The notes beneath the pieces are model-generated. The model was not told the DNA's origin. It ran no database searches and saw nothing but the letters and a program-made list of their open reading frames with translations. A stretch of DNA of 15,593 bases from Halieaceae bacterium. Lineage in GTDB: Bacteria > Pseudomonadota > Gammaproteobacteria > Pseudomonadales > Halieaceae. The stretch covers positions 1 to 15,593 of the forward strand of contig QOPK01000034.1 in assembly GCA_003331685.1 (NCBI GenBank), given 5' to 3'. Both the position numbers and the translations under genes were made by a program. Shown one piece after another: positions 1-7,232 of the stretch; positions within the stretch are counted from its first letter, which is position 1, and each line of letters opens with the position of its first letter.

Positions 1-752
1 CCAAACAAAGCGCGATCTTCAGGACCCAGCTCGTCTTCTAGGTTCTCAGCAACCTGCTGAATATCGCTGCGAACGCTCGCCAGCGCCTCTCTGAAGGCTT
101 TCAGCTCAGCACGGCGATCCGATGATTCCCTCGTCGGCACTGTTTGCAAGTCGGCATGGGGCGAAACCCATGCTGCTATACCGATACCGATCCCCGAGCA
201 CGCGGCCACCCCTGACAGACGCGCGCCGCCCTCCGCGTCCTCCGGCACCGTCGCCGACTCACGGATCACACCCGCCAGCTCTGCGTGTGCGATCAGGCCC
301 GCCAGCTGCGCTGACACGGTAATCAGGAAAGCCTCTTCGTCTTCCGAAAACCTGCGGTGATCGCCCTGCTGCACCACTAAGACACCCAGCAAATCGCGCT
401 GATGCACAATAGGTGCGCCTAGAAAGGCGTTAAAAGGCTCTTCACCCAGACCCTCAACCAACTGAAACTGGGGGTGCGCGCTGGCATCGTCCAAATTCAG
501 TGGTTCTTCGCGGGTGGCAACCCAGCCCACCAAGCCCTCATCGAAACCCAGCCCGAACTGACCCACCTTCTCTGAATTCAAGCCCTCAGTCGCACGAAAG
601 ACCAGTTGCTGTTTGGCTTTGTCGTGCAGGTAAATCGTGCAGACATCGGTGTGCATCGCAGCTCTGACTTGCGCGACGATCAGCGCGAGCGCGTCGTCAA
701 GGGAGTCCGCAGCGTTCACGTCCTGAATCAGCCGGCGAAGCACCTCAAGCAT
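1..752 (-). CDS. ptsP: PtsP (enzyme I-Ntr), N-terminal part, runs off left edge
   Basis: Phosphoenolpyruvate-protein phosphotransferase of the nitrogen PTS, a cytosolic enzyme that passes phosphate from PEP to NPr (PtsO). About 250 residues are visible. Residues ~17-155 form a GAF sensor domain very like that of E. coli PtsP (FDEGLVGWV near 70-78, FLGAPI near 110, LLGVLVVQQ near 121-129). From about residue 179 the enzyme I N-terminal domain begins (LSGVAACSGIGIG), followed by a helical stretch; the catalytic His and PEP-binding domains lie beyond the window. The ATG at 752 matches the E. coli start (ML...). Its first base is the last base of the rppH stop (TGATG), so translation is probably coupled and the two genes form an operon, as in E. 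coli and Pseudomonas. No stop or frameshift is seen in the visible part. The call is firm; completeness cannot be judged. Confidence 0.96.
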   Translation of the reverse strand, partial: MLEVLRRLIQDVNAADSLDDALALIVAQVRAAMHTDVCTIYLHDKAKQQLVFRATEGLNSEKVGQFGLGFDEGLVGWVATREEPLNLDDASAHPQFQLVEGLGEEPFNAFLGAPIVHQRDLLGVLVVQQGDHRRFSEDEEAFLITVSAQLAGLIAHAELAGVIRESATVPEDAEGGARLSGVAACSGIGIGIAAWVSPHADLQTVPTRESSDRRAELKAFREALASVRSDIQQVAENLEDELGPEDRALF

Positions 753-1264
753 CAACGCTGTCTCCTGCGTCTGCGCTGAGTGCGTGGCTTTGGCGCCAAG
801 CGGCCTGCCAACTGGCTCAATGCATTGCGGTATACCGCCTGCTTGAAGTCAACGACTGCGGTTACAGGATACCAGTAGCTCACCCACTTCCAATGATCGA
901 ACTCGGGGTCATCGTGGGCCGCCAGATTGATATCGCTTTCAGCGCCTGTGAGGCGGAGCAAAAACCAAATCTGCTTCTGGCCAATACAGATGGGGTCCTC
1001 GGTTTTGCGAATGAATCGCTTGGGCAAGCGATAGTGAAGCCAGCCTTGGGTGCGACCCAACAGCTCGACGGACTCCGGGCGCAGTCCCACCTCTTCCTCC
1101 AGCTCTCGGTACATCGCCGCCTCAGCGCTCTCATCGCGGTTCATGCCGCCCTGGGGAAACTGCCAGGAGTCGCGGCCATTAATGCGACGACCCCATAAAA
1201 CCTTGTCGTCATCATTACAGACCACAATCCCCACGTTGGGGCGAAAGCCGTCGCGATCAATCAC
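752..1264 (-). CDS. rppH: RNA pyrophosphohydrolase RppH (Nudix)
   Basis: Removes pyrophosphate from the 5' end of triphosphorylated mRNAs, which starts RNase E-dependent decay. From the GTG at 1264 the protein has 170 residues. A perfect Nudix box spans residues 39-61 (G39, E45, R53-E54, E57-E58, G60), preceded by SWQFPQGG. Other family hallmarks are LPKRFIR (80-86), [11 protein letters not shown] (93-103) and WVSYWYP (127-133). The start was chosen by homology: [10 protein letters not shown] aligns with MIDDDGYRPN at the E. coli N-terminus. That GTG has no clear ribosome site. In-frame alternatives are ATG at 1297 (181 aa) and GTG at 1363 (203 aa), the latter with AAGGAGG four bases upstream. 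The C-terminus is strongly basic, with a run of five arginines in the last ten residues. The gene overlaps ptsP by one base. Confidence 0.95.
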   Translation of the reverse strand: MIDRDGFRPNVGIVVCNDDDKVLWGRRINGRDSWQFPQGGMNRDESAEAAMYRELEEEVGLRPESVELLGRTQGWLHYRLPKRFIRKTEDPICIGQKQIWFLLRLTGAESDINLAAHDDPEFDHWKWVSYWYPVTAVVDFKQAVYRNALSQLAGRLAPKPRTQRRRRRQR

Positions 1265-1329
1265 GCGTTCTTTGTCTTCTGCCTGCTCCAAGATCATTTT
1301 CCGGAAGTTAATCAGATAGTGGCCCGGGA

Positions 1330-1358
1330 TTGAGACGCGGGCCTCGTGTCCGTATTCT
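1330..1358 (+). promoter_or_regulatory. Candidate sigma70 promoter for the HAD hydrolase gene
   Basis: TTGAGA (1330-1335) and TATTCT (1353-1358) are separated by exactly 17 bases, pointing to the plus-strand gene starting at 1425, with transcription expected near 1365. A 6-base inverted repeat GGCCCG (1321-1326) / CGGGCC (1338-1343) brackets the -35 box. Judged by eye only. If RppH starts at the upstream GTG at 1363, this promoter would lie inside its coding region. Confidence 0.4.
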
Positions 1359-1424
1359 TCCACACATCCTCCTTCGACGGCACGTGAGGAAACATCTTTC
1401 TTCGACAGCGAATCGGGGCACCCT

Positions 1425-2084
1425 ATGGCACTGGCGATATTTGACCTCGACAACACGCTACTGGCAGGCGACTCCGACCACCGATGGGGCGAATTTTTAT
1501 GCGATGCCGGCTTGGTTGATGCGGACACCTTCCGGCTCAAAAACGACGCGTTTTACGCCGATTACCAGTCGGGGCAGCTCGATATGACAGCCTACCTCGA
1601 CTTTGTGCTCGAGCCGCTGGCCGGGATGACGCGGTCAGCCGTCCGGTCGCTTCAGCGGCAATTCGTAACGGAGTGCATTGAACCGATGCTGCTCGACAAA
1701 GCGTTTGATCTGCTTAACGAGCACCGTATCAAAGGAGATACGCTTCTGATGATGACCGCCACCCATACAGTTGTGGCTGAGCCGGTGGCAGCGAGGCTCG
1801 GATTTGAGCACTGGCTGGGTAGCGGAGTCGGCCTACAGGACGAGTGCTATACCGGTAAAGCCCAGGGCAGCCCATGCTTTCGGGAGGGCAAGGTCAGTCA
1901 TCTCGCCGCTTGGCGACAGCACCACCCCGAGGCCGGAGACCCAGCCAACTGCTGGTTCTACTCTGACTCGCACAACGACCTACCGCTGTTGAATGCAGTG
2001 GGACATCCGGTAGCCGTGGATCCCGACGACACCCTTCGCGCACACGCCGACGCACATCATTGGCCGATCATGACACTGCGCTAG
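1425..2084 (+). CDS. HAD-superfamily subfamily IB hydrolase (phosphatase)
   Basis: Predicted cytosolic phosphatase of 219 residues, of the TIGR01490/SerB-like class. HAD motif I is [13 protein letters not shown], with nucleophile D7 and acid/base D9. Motif II is the TAT at 111-113, motif III is Lys156 in REGK, and motif IV is [10 protein letters not shown] with D181 and D185. The insert between motifs I and II is helical, as in class C1 caps. The PCFREGK stretch and the final [11 protein letters not shown] (the aspartate-rich site for the phosphate/metal pair) are typical of this subfamily. Pseudomonas carries a close equivalent beside rppH-ptsP (PA0335), but transcription here is divergent from rppH. 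The substrate is not known; phosphoserine or another small phosphomonoester are guesses. Start is ATG at 1425 with only a weak GGGG ribosome site. Confidence 0.9.
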   Translation: MALAIFDLDNTLLAGDSDHRWGEFLCDAGLVDADTFRLKNDAFYADYQSGQLDMTAYLDFVLEPLAGMTRSAVRSLQRQFVTECIEPMLLDKAFDLLNEHRIKGDTLLMMTATHTVVAEPVAARLGFEHWLGSGVGLQDECYTGKAQGSPCFREGKVSHLAAWRQHHPEAGDPANCWFYSDSHNDLPLLNAVGHPVAVDPDDTLRAHADAHHWPIMTLR

Positions 2085-2175
2085 CGTCAGACAAATTCAA
2101 TCGGCGAGGAGTGATACACCCGCCGCGCTAGCAGAGATCACCGTCAACCTGGGTAAGGTGACATAACCAGACAGC

Positions 2176-2205
2176 GTGCTCCGCGAGCACAGAGCTCAGC
2201 TGAGC
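2176..2205. terminator. Hairpins at the convergent gene ends (possible weak terminator)
   Basis: Between the HAD gene (ends 2084) and the ubiI-type gene (ends 2196) lies GTGCTC-CGC-GAGCAC (2176-2190), a 6-base stem with a 3-base loop. A perfect 12-base palindrome GCTCAGCTGAGC (2194-2205) follows and contains the stop codon of the minus-strand gene. Neither has a T-run, so intrinsic termination is uncertain. Confidence 0.3.
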
Positions 2206-3383
2206 GCCTGACCCATGAACCAGCGTTTCAGCCAGGCCTGTTGGTGCACCAAGCCCAGTCCAATATTGCGCGCGATGACAGCCAGCGGGTTAAGGCTGCC
2301 AAAGCCGCGCTTGAATCCCTCCATCGCCGCCATCATGGCGAGATTTTCCGTCTTTCTCTGGCGCTGATAGCGCTTGAGCACGACCGGGCTATCGATGGCC
2401 AAACCTTTGGCTTTACCCACTGTCAGTTCTTCGGCCAGCACCCTGACATCACTGAGGCCCAAATTGATACCCTGGCCTGCGAGTGGGTGAATACTGTGCG
2501 CAGCGTCCGCCACCAGCACCAAGCCCTCATCGATGTAGTCAACCGCATGAGACTGTCTGAGGGGGAAGCTCGCTCTCGGCCCAACAGCCAACGCTTGCGG
2601 CGCATCATCCCCCAGCGCGCGATTCAGCGCCGATACAAATGCCTCATCCGACAGCGCCGCGATCTGCTCGTGCTGCGACTCATCGAGCGACCAGACGATG
2701 GCCACTTTGTCTTCGTCAGCAAGTGGTAGCAAAGCGAGCGGACCACTGTCGAGAAAAGCCTGCCAGCAGGTGTCTTGATGACGGGATGCCAATGCCACGG
2801 TGCCCACGATAGCGCTCTGCTCATAGCTCCATTGGCGCGTTGGCATGGCCGCCCACTCGCGCACTCTTGAGCGCGCACCGTCCGCCCCCACGGTGAGGGG
2901 CGCGCAAAAGGTCGAGCCATCCTCACAGCGAATTTCCCAGCCAGAATCGGTGAGCATCATGCCGTCCATGGCACATTCCCATAGCACCTCAACACCGGGG
3001 CAGGTTTCCGCACATTGCAACAGCGCCTGCAGCGTCAGCCGGTTCTCAACAATGTGTCCGAGATACGGGGCGTTGACCTCGCTGGCGTCGAAGCCGATAC
3101 GACCGCTGCCGTGGCCGTCCCACACCTTCATGCCTGTGTAGCACCCTGTGCGGCGCGCGGGTATCGCTGACCAGGCTCCCAGCCCCTCCAGAAAAGCGAT
3201 CGATACTGGGGTCAGTGCGCTGACACGCAGGTCCCAGTCAGCAATCGCTCTATCGTCCGTGGGTGGCAGCGGGCGCTTAGCGCCATCGATTACCGTCACA
3301 CGGAACCCCTCGGCCCCCAGCGCGCTCGCCAGCGACAGACCGGCGACCCCCGCGCCCACAATCAGGATATCGGGATGTGTCAT
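2196..3383 (-). CDS. ubiI: UbiI/VisC-type FAD-dependent ubiquinone-biosynthesis hydroxylase
   Basis: Flavoprotein monooxygenase of the UbiH/UbiF/UbiI family, which hydroxylates the aromatic ring of ubiquinone precursors; 395 residues. The dinucleotide-binding GAGVAG is at 10-15, the DG motif GADGARSRVR at 166-175, and the FAD-contacting motif with HPLAGQGINLGLSD at 299-312. The last motif reads VADAAH where most relatives have VGDAAH (Ala292 in place of Gly). The gene is the last of the operon, 16 bases after ubiH; Pseudomonas has the same order (pepP-ubiH-visC). By position and C-terminal motif it is most likely the C5 hydroxylase UbiI, but C6 (UbiF-like) or multi-site activity cannot be excluded. 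The ATG at 3383 is close to the first beta strand (DILIVGAG) and is the natural start. Confidence 0.88.
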   Translation of the reverse strand: MTHPDILIVGAGVAGLSLASALGAEGFRVTVIDGAKRPLPPTDDRAIADWDLRVSALTPVSIAFLEGLGAWSAIPARRTGCYTGMKVWDGHGSGRIGFDASEVNAPYLGHIVENRLTLQALLQCAETCPGVEVLWECAMDGMMLTDSGWEIRCEDGSTFCAPLTVGADGARSRVREWAAMPTRQWSYEQSAIVGTVALASRHQDTCWQAFLDSGPLALLPLADEDKVAIVWSLDESQHEQIAALSDEAFVSALNRALGDDAPQALAVGPRASFPLRQSHAVDYIDEGLVLVADAAHSIHPLAGQGINLGLSDVRVLAEELTVGKAKGLAIDSPVVLKRYQRQRKTENLAMMAAMEGFKRGFGSLNPLAVIARNIGLGLVHQQAWLKRWFMGQALS

Positions 3384-3399
3384 GGCCCGCTCAGCCTAC

Positions 3400-4614
3400 T
3401 CACCAGAGAGAACCGCGGGCATTGCGCTGACCGGTGCCAAGGTCGGCCACCCGGGCACGCGCTGCAGGAACCAGGTCGAGCAGGGCCAACGACAGATTTC
3501 TCGGTGCATCAAGCAGCGGGCCCCGGCGATTGAAGAGCGTTGCCAGCAGGTCCGTACTTCTTGTGATGAAGCGCTGCTCGTCAGTGGCGCGCTCAAGGTA
3601 GTGATTCAGACTACCCAACTGGCCAATAGGTTGACCTTTGCGCACCGCTATCGCCAACTCAGACGCCAACAGTCCCGCCTCCCGCAGCGAGAGATTGAGA
3701 CCCTGCCCAGCTACCGGGTGCAGCGTGTGCGCCGCATTCCCCACCAGAAGAAATCCTGATCGATATTGCTCAGAGGCATTGAGACGCACCAGCGGCCACT
3801 GGCTACGCTGCCCCACATTGCTGACTCGGCCAAGTCGCCACCCAAAGGCGTTCTGAAACGCGGAGATAAAGGCTTCGTTCCCCAAGCTGCCAAGGGTCTC
3901 GATCTCTTTATCCGGGACCGACCACACCACATTGAAGCGCTGCTCTGATCGCGTCAGGGAGGGCAGTGGCAACACTGCCAGCGGACCATGGGACGTGAAG
4001 CGCTCGAAGGCACGCCCCTGCTGCACTCCAGGAAAGCTCGCATTAAATACCACCGCGTGATTACCGGTGGGACGCTCCTCCACACCAATACCGAGCCCTT
4101 CAAACCACGCCTCGGCAATACCCGCGGCGAGCAGCACCAGATCCGCGGTGAGCCGCTCGCCATCATCGGTCTGCACAGCCGGCCTCTCCGCACCAGCCTC
4201 CAGCGAAACACAGCGGACAGGGGCGCGGACGGTCACACCCAATTGTTCTGCGCGCGCCAGCAATGCTCGACCCAGCTCGTGATTTTCCACCACGTAACCT
4301 AATGCCGGCACGTCGAGCTCTTCGGCTGTCATCAGGGCGCTGCCAAAATGACCGCGATGGGACACATGGATGTCGCCGATCGCGCCGGTGTGCGACGCCA
4401 GCGCTGACCACAGATCCCAGCGGTTCAATAACTCAACGGAGTGTAGGTTCAACGCTGAGCCCCGGGTGTCCATAGGGCTGGGTGTTCCCGACCGAAAGGG
4501 ATGCGCTTCCAGCAAGGTAATGTCCAAGGTCGGGGTCTCTGTCGCCAGCGCGATAGCGAAGGAGAGACCTGCCAGCCCCCCCCCAAGAATCAGTACTTGC
4601 GGCCCGTCGCTCAT
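3400..4614 (-). CDS. ubiH: UbiH-type 2-octaprenyl-6-methoxyphenol hydroxylase
   Basis: FAD-dependent aromatic hydroxylase, expected to act at C1 of the ubiquinone ring; 404 residues, the usual length. FAD-binding GGGLAG is at 11-16 in VLILGGGLAGLSFAIAL. The C-terminal motif LVGNAAHTLHPVAGQGLNLSLRE (from 290) has the GNAA variant that distinguishes UbiH from the GDAA of UbiI/UbiF. The middle DG motif is unusual: residues 161-166 read LLAAGI, so the conserved aspartate is alanine (residue 164) and the usual downstream Ser/Arg are absent. The ATG at 4614 overlaps the pepP stop by four bases (ATGA), so translation is likely coupled. The gene-neighbour order is that of Pseudomonas. No frameshift is seen. 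Confidence 0.9.
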   Translation of the reverse strand: MSDGPQVLILGGGLAGLSFAIALATETPTLDITLLEAHPFRSGTPSPMDTRGSALNLHSVELLNRWDLWSALASHTGAIGDIHVSHRGHFGSALMTAEELDVPALGYVVENHELGRALLARAEQLGVTVRAPVRCVSLEAGAERPAVQTDDGERLTADLVLLAAGIAEAWFEGLGIGVEERPTGNHAVVFNASFPGVQQGRAFERFTSHGPLAVLPLPSLTRSEQRFNVVWSVPDKEIETLGSLGNEAFISAFQNAFGWRLGRVSNVGQRSQWPLVRLNASEQYRSGFLLVGNAAHTLHPVAGQGLNLSLREAGLLASELAIAVRKGQPIGQLGSLNHYLERATDEQRFITRSTDLLATLFNRRGPLLDAPRNLSLALLDLVPAARARVADLGTGQRNARGSLW

Positions 4615-5930
4615 GACGCCTCGGACATCAGCGCCTCAATCTCATCCGCGCGCTTAGGGACATCAGCTGTGAGTACATCACAGCCGGTTTCTGTCACCGC
4701 CACGTCGTCTTCAATACGAATACCAATGCCTCGCCAGCGCTTAGCGACCTTGGTGTTGTCGGCTGCTATGTAAACACCAGGCTCAATGGTCAGAACCATA
4801 CCGGGCTCCAGCTGCCGCCAGCGGCCGTCGACGCGATAGTCGCCCACATCGTGCACGTCGAGGCCCAGCCAGTGGCCCGCGCGGTGCATGTAAAAGTCTC
4901 GGTAGGCCTCAGCCTTGATCAACTCCCGCTCCTTTCCCTTCAACAGGCCCAGCTTAATGAGGCCCCGTGTAATCACGCGTACCGTGGCATCATGGGGCTG
5001 ATTCCAGGTGTTGCCCGGGCGCACCTTGGCGATCGCGGCGCGCTGTGCCTCGAGTACCAGGTCATATATCGCCCTCTGTTCTGAAGAAAATTGGCCGCTG
5101 ACCGGGAAGGTTCGTGTGATGTCGGCAGCGTAGCCCTGATACTCGCAACCGGCATCAATCAGCACCAGATCGCCGGCCTTCATCCGCGACGCGTTTTCTG
5201 TGTAATGCAGCACGCAGGCATTGGCGCCCGACCCAACAATGGAATTGTAGGCTGGAAATCGTGCACCATGCTCTGAGAAGGTGTGCTGAATCGCTGCCTC
5301 AAGATGATATTCGTATCGTCCTGGCTGGCACTCTTGCATAGCCCGAACGTGAGCCGCCGCACTGATTTCACCCGCCTTTTTCATAACGCGGATTTCCGCC
5401 GCGGATTTGATCAGACGCTGCTCGTGGAGCAAAAAAGCCAGGTCCGTAAAGTCAACCGGTGGGGCCGCGCCCGATCGCACCAGTCTGCGAATTTGATTCA
5501 CCCATCCCATCACGCGCTGATCAAATACATCGTCATGACCCATGGAGTAGTAAATGCGCTGCGTGCCTTCAATCAAACCGGGGAGGATCTCGTCGAGGTC
5601 ATCAATCGGAAAAGCATCATCGACCCCAAGGTAGGCAGCGGCGCCCTCTGGTCCGAGACGGTAGCCATTCCACAGCTCCATTTCCGGGTCTCGCTCTCTG
5701 CAGAACAGTACGACCTGACCCTGTCGACGTCCGGGCACCAAAACCAGCACTGCGTCGGGCTCTTCAAAGCCTGCGAGGTAGAACAAATCGCTGTTCTGGC
5801 GAAAGGGATATTCTGTATCGCGGCTTCGGGTCACCTCGCGTGCGCCGGGAATGATCGCAATACTGTGGCGATCCATCATCGCCATCAACTTTTTGCGGCG
5901 GCGGGTATATTCAGCTTTAGAGATTTTCAC
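4611..5930 (-). CDS. pepP: Xaa-Pro aminopeptidase PepP
   Basis: Cytosolic metallopeptidase that removes an N-terminal residue preceding proline; 439 residues, close to the E. coli enzyme. The N-terminal domain opens with ISKAEYTRRRKKL and EVTRSRDTEYPFRQNSDLFYLAGF, as in E. coli. The C-terminal pita-bread domain carries all five metal ligands: D259 (LIDAG), D270 (AADITRTF), H353 (AGHWLGLDVHD), E383 (TIEPG) and E407 (GIRIEDD). The start is GTG at 5930, because homology begins there and AGGAAGG lies five bases upstream. This start overlaps the end of ygfB by 14 bases. The frame stays open further upstream, but that sequence is ygfB in another frame. The TGA overlaps the ubiH ATG. Confidence 0.96.
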   Translation of the reverse strand: MKISKAEYTRRRKKLMAMMDRHSIAIIPGAREVTRSRDTEYPFRQNSDLFYLAGFEEPDAVLVLVPGRRQGQVVLFCRERDPEMELWNGYRLGPEGAAAYLGVDDAFPIDDLDEILPGLIEGTQRIYYSMGHDDVFDQRVMGWVNQIRRLVRSGAAPPVDFTDLAFLLHEQRLIKSAAEIRVMKKAGEISAAAHVRAMQECQPGRYEYHLEAAIQHTFSEHGARFPAYNSIVGSGANACVLHYTENASRMKAGDLVLIDAGCEYQGYAADITRTFPVSGQFSSEQRAIYDLVLEAQRAAIAKVRPGNTWNQPHDATVRVITRGLIKLGLLKGKERELIKAEAYRDFYMHRAGHWLGLDVHDVGDYRVDGRWRQLEPGMVLTIEPGVYIAADNTKVAKRWRGIGIRIEDDVAVTETGCDVLTADVPKRADEIEALMSEAS

Positions 5931-6513
5931 TGTTGCCTTCCTGTAAAGATTGCGCCTCATTGACAATGTTAATCGCCGCGAAGCGAATGTACTCGATGAT
6001 GTCTTCAAGTTGACGCTCTGCGTCCTCAGAGTCTCTCTCATCGGTGTCGACCTGAGCAATGGCCGCCATATCCTTGAGCGCCTCTGCAGTCATGTTCGGG
6101 ACGGGTTCACCCGCTGCCTCTCTGAGCGTAATGCCCTGCGTAAATCCCGATAAAAACCCCCGACTCCATTCAGAAATAGACAGCAGACGCTCCTCCAGTG
6201 AGCCGTCGTCCTCCGGCAGTAAGGGCTGAAAGGTGTAATCGGCATCCTGTATCGCCGACAAGGTCGCCAGACTCAAGCGAGAGACAAAATCGACTAGGTC
6301 GCCCGTGATATCAGTGCCAAGCGCTTTTTCCAGCGCAGCAACCGTCGCCGAAAAATGATGTTCCGTGTGCGGGCTGAATCCCGCCCCTAACAAACCGGCC
6401 ATCGCACCATGTAGCGTAGAGGGATTCACTGTCAGGCCTACATTAAAAAGACTATCCGCCGCTTCTTCCCAGGACGGCATATCTTCGAAGGCGCCAAGTG
6501 CATCAAGTAACAC
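5917..6513 (-). CDS. ygfB: YgfB/YecA (UPF0149) family protein
   Basis: Small acidic cytosolic protein of the UPF0149 family, about 198 residues from GTG 6513. Family signs are GLTVNPSTLHGAMAGLLGAGF near the N-terminus, SEWSRGFLSGFTQGI in the middle, and the C-terminal EDIIEYIRFAAINIVNEAQ helix. It has no enzyme motif. In Pseudomonas the ygfB-pepP-ubiH-visC order is the same, and YgfB there is reported to affect beta-lactam resistance gene expression; whether that applies here is unknown. The start is uncertain. GTG 6513 has GAGGA ten bases upstream, TTG 6534 has no ribosome site, and ATG 6480 (187 aa) would best fit the family length. It heads the ubi operon and is divergent from the zapA gene group. 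Confidence 0.9.
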   Translation of the reverse strand: MLLDALGAFEDMPSWEEAADSLFNVGLTVNPSTLHGAMAGLLGAGFSPHTEHHFSATVAALEKALGTDITGDLVDFVSRLSLATLSAIQDADYTFQPLLPEDDGSLEERLLSISEWSRGFLSGFTQGITLREAAGEPVPNMTAEALKDMAAIAQVDTDERDSEDAERQLEDIIEYIRFAAINIVNEAQSLQEGNSENL

Positions 6514-6597
6514 TGTGAGTCGTTCCTCAATCAAGATGAATGTGGGTCATCAGAGCTAGGCTTCTCGCGGTCAGGCTACCTAAAACCTGATCAAGCG

Positions 6598-6612
6598 AGA
6601 GCAGTCTGCTCT
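6598..6612. promoter_or_regulatory. Perfect 15-base palindrome in the ygfB / zapA divergent region
   Basis: AGAGCAG-T-CTGCTCT is a 7-base inverted repeat around a single base, about 14 bases upstream of the plus-strand -35 box and between the two divergent start codons. The size and symmetry suit a dimeric repressor operator; as RNA it could form only a 5-base stem. No known regulator is recognised. A second shorter inverted repeat, TCAGG (6571-6575) / CCTGA (6586-6590), lies nearby. Confidence 0.4.
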
Positions 6613-6625
6613 ACGCAATGGCACG

Positions 6626-6655
6626 TTGACCCAGTGAAACAACGGGCATTATAGT
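6626..6655 (+). promoter_or_regulatory. Sigma70 promoter for the coiled-coil/zapA group
   Basis: TTGACC (6626-6631) and TATAGT (6650-6655) are 18 bases apart and point at the start codon at 6687, giving an expected leader of about 25 bases. On the opposite strand, a perfect TATAAT (6653-6648) overlaps this -10 box by four bases and could serve the ygfB operon, though no good -35 box is seen for it. Confidence 0.6.
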
Positions 6656-6686
6656 GCTGGCTTGCTTATAACGCAGTGTACCTTCA

Positions 6687-6896
6687 GTGGCTGACAACCT
6701 CATCCAGGCGCTAGAAAAAAAAGTCAACGACCTGATCGAACTCAGCCGCGAGCTGAATCGTGAGAATCGCGCCCTGAAGCTTCGTGCTGCAGAATTGCAG
6801 CGAGAGAGAAGAGAGTTGCTGGAGCGACAACGACTTGCCAGCGAGCACGTAGAAAATTCGCTTGCCAGGCTACGCTCTCTGGATGGTAGCGCGTGA
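6687..6896 (+). CDS. Small ZapB-like coiled-coil protein (TIGR02449 family)
   Basis: A 69-residue, highly charged protein, helical along almost its whole length. Leucines and other hydrophobics recur in heptad spacing (LIQALEKKVNDLIELSREL, then LKLRAAELQRERREL). It matches the small TIGR02449 family usually found directly upstream of zapA in Pseudomonas and relatives, where a ZapB-like role in stabilising the Z-ring network is assumed. The start is GTG at 6687 (reading MADNLIQ) with no strong ribosome site; the short leader follows a good promoter. Its TGA overlaps the zapA GTG (GTGA), so the two are translationally coupled and probably function together. Direct evidence of function is lacking. 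Confidence 0.85.
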   Translation: MADNLIQALEKKVNDLIELSRELNRENRALKLRAAELQRERRELLERQRLASEHVENSLARLRSLDGSA

Positions 6897-7210
6897 GTCG
6901 CCCCAACACCGTCAGCGTCGATATTCTCGACAAGGAATATCAGGTGGCCTGTCCCCCCGACGAGGAAGCCGGGTTGACTCAGGCGGCGCAATATCTGGAT
7001 CAGCACATGCGCGATATTCGCTCGACCGGTAAGGTCATCGGGCTGGAGCGCGTTGCTATCATGGCGGCACTCAATATCAGCCACGAACTACTGGCGCTCA
7101 AAACCGGAGACAACCCCGTCGAGACCAGTGAGGAGCAACAGCGTCTCTCCACGCTGAACAGTCAGCTCGATGAGGTCCTTTACCAACTCCGACAACTTGA
7201 GATTAACTGA
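6893..7210 (+). CDS. zapA: Cell division protein ZapA
   Basis: FtsZ-associated protein of 105 residues that cross-links protofilaments and stabilises the Z ring. The N-terminal globular part contains VSVDILDKEYQVACPPDEE, followed by LTQAAQYLDQHMRDIRSTGKVIGLERVAIMAALNISHELL, typical of the family. The C-terminal ~35 residues form a coiled coil (QQRLSTLNSQLDEVLYQLRQL). The GTG start overlaps the upstream stop by four bases. The gene sits immediately before 6S RNA, the arrangement seen across gammaproteobacteria (zapA-ssrS-fau), which supports both calls. Confidence 0.95.
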   Translation: MSRPNTVSVDILDKEYQVACPPDEEAGLTQAAQYLDQHMRDIRSTGKVIGLERVAIMAALNISHELLALKTGDNPVETSEEQQRLSTLNSQLDEVLYQLRQLEIN

Positions 7211-7230
7211 ACCTCTCTTTGGGCTATACT
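7203..7230 (+). promoter_or_regulatory. Candidate promoter of 6S RNA
   Basis: TATACT (7225-7230) is a good -10 box placed so that transcription would begin near 7236-7238, close to the 5' end inferred from 6S structure. The -35 side is weak (TTAACT at 7203-7208, spacing 16) and overlaps the end of zapA. Confidence 0.45.
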
Positions 7231-7232
7231 GG

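Noticed and set aside
122..322. Plus-strand open frame of 66 codons
   Set aside because: It lies antisense to the well-conserved ptsP GAF/enzyme I region and its proline/arginine-rich product resembles nothing.
3148..3759. Plus-strand open frame of 203 codons across the ubiI/ubiH junction
   Set aside because: Antisense shadow of two genes with full family motifs; low-complexity Arg/Ala-rich product and no ribosome site.
5283..5963. Plus-strand open frame of 226 codons
   Set aside because: Antisense to pepP, whose metal ligands and length are intact; no recognisable domain.
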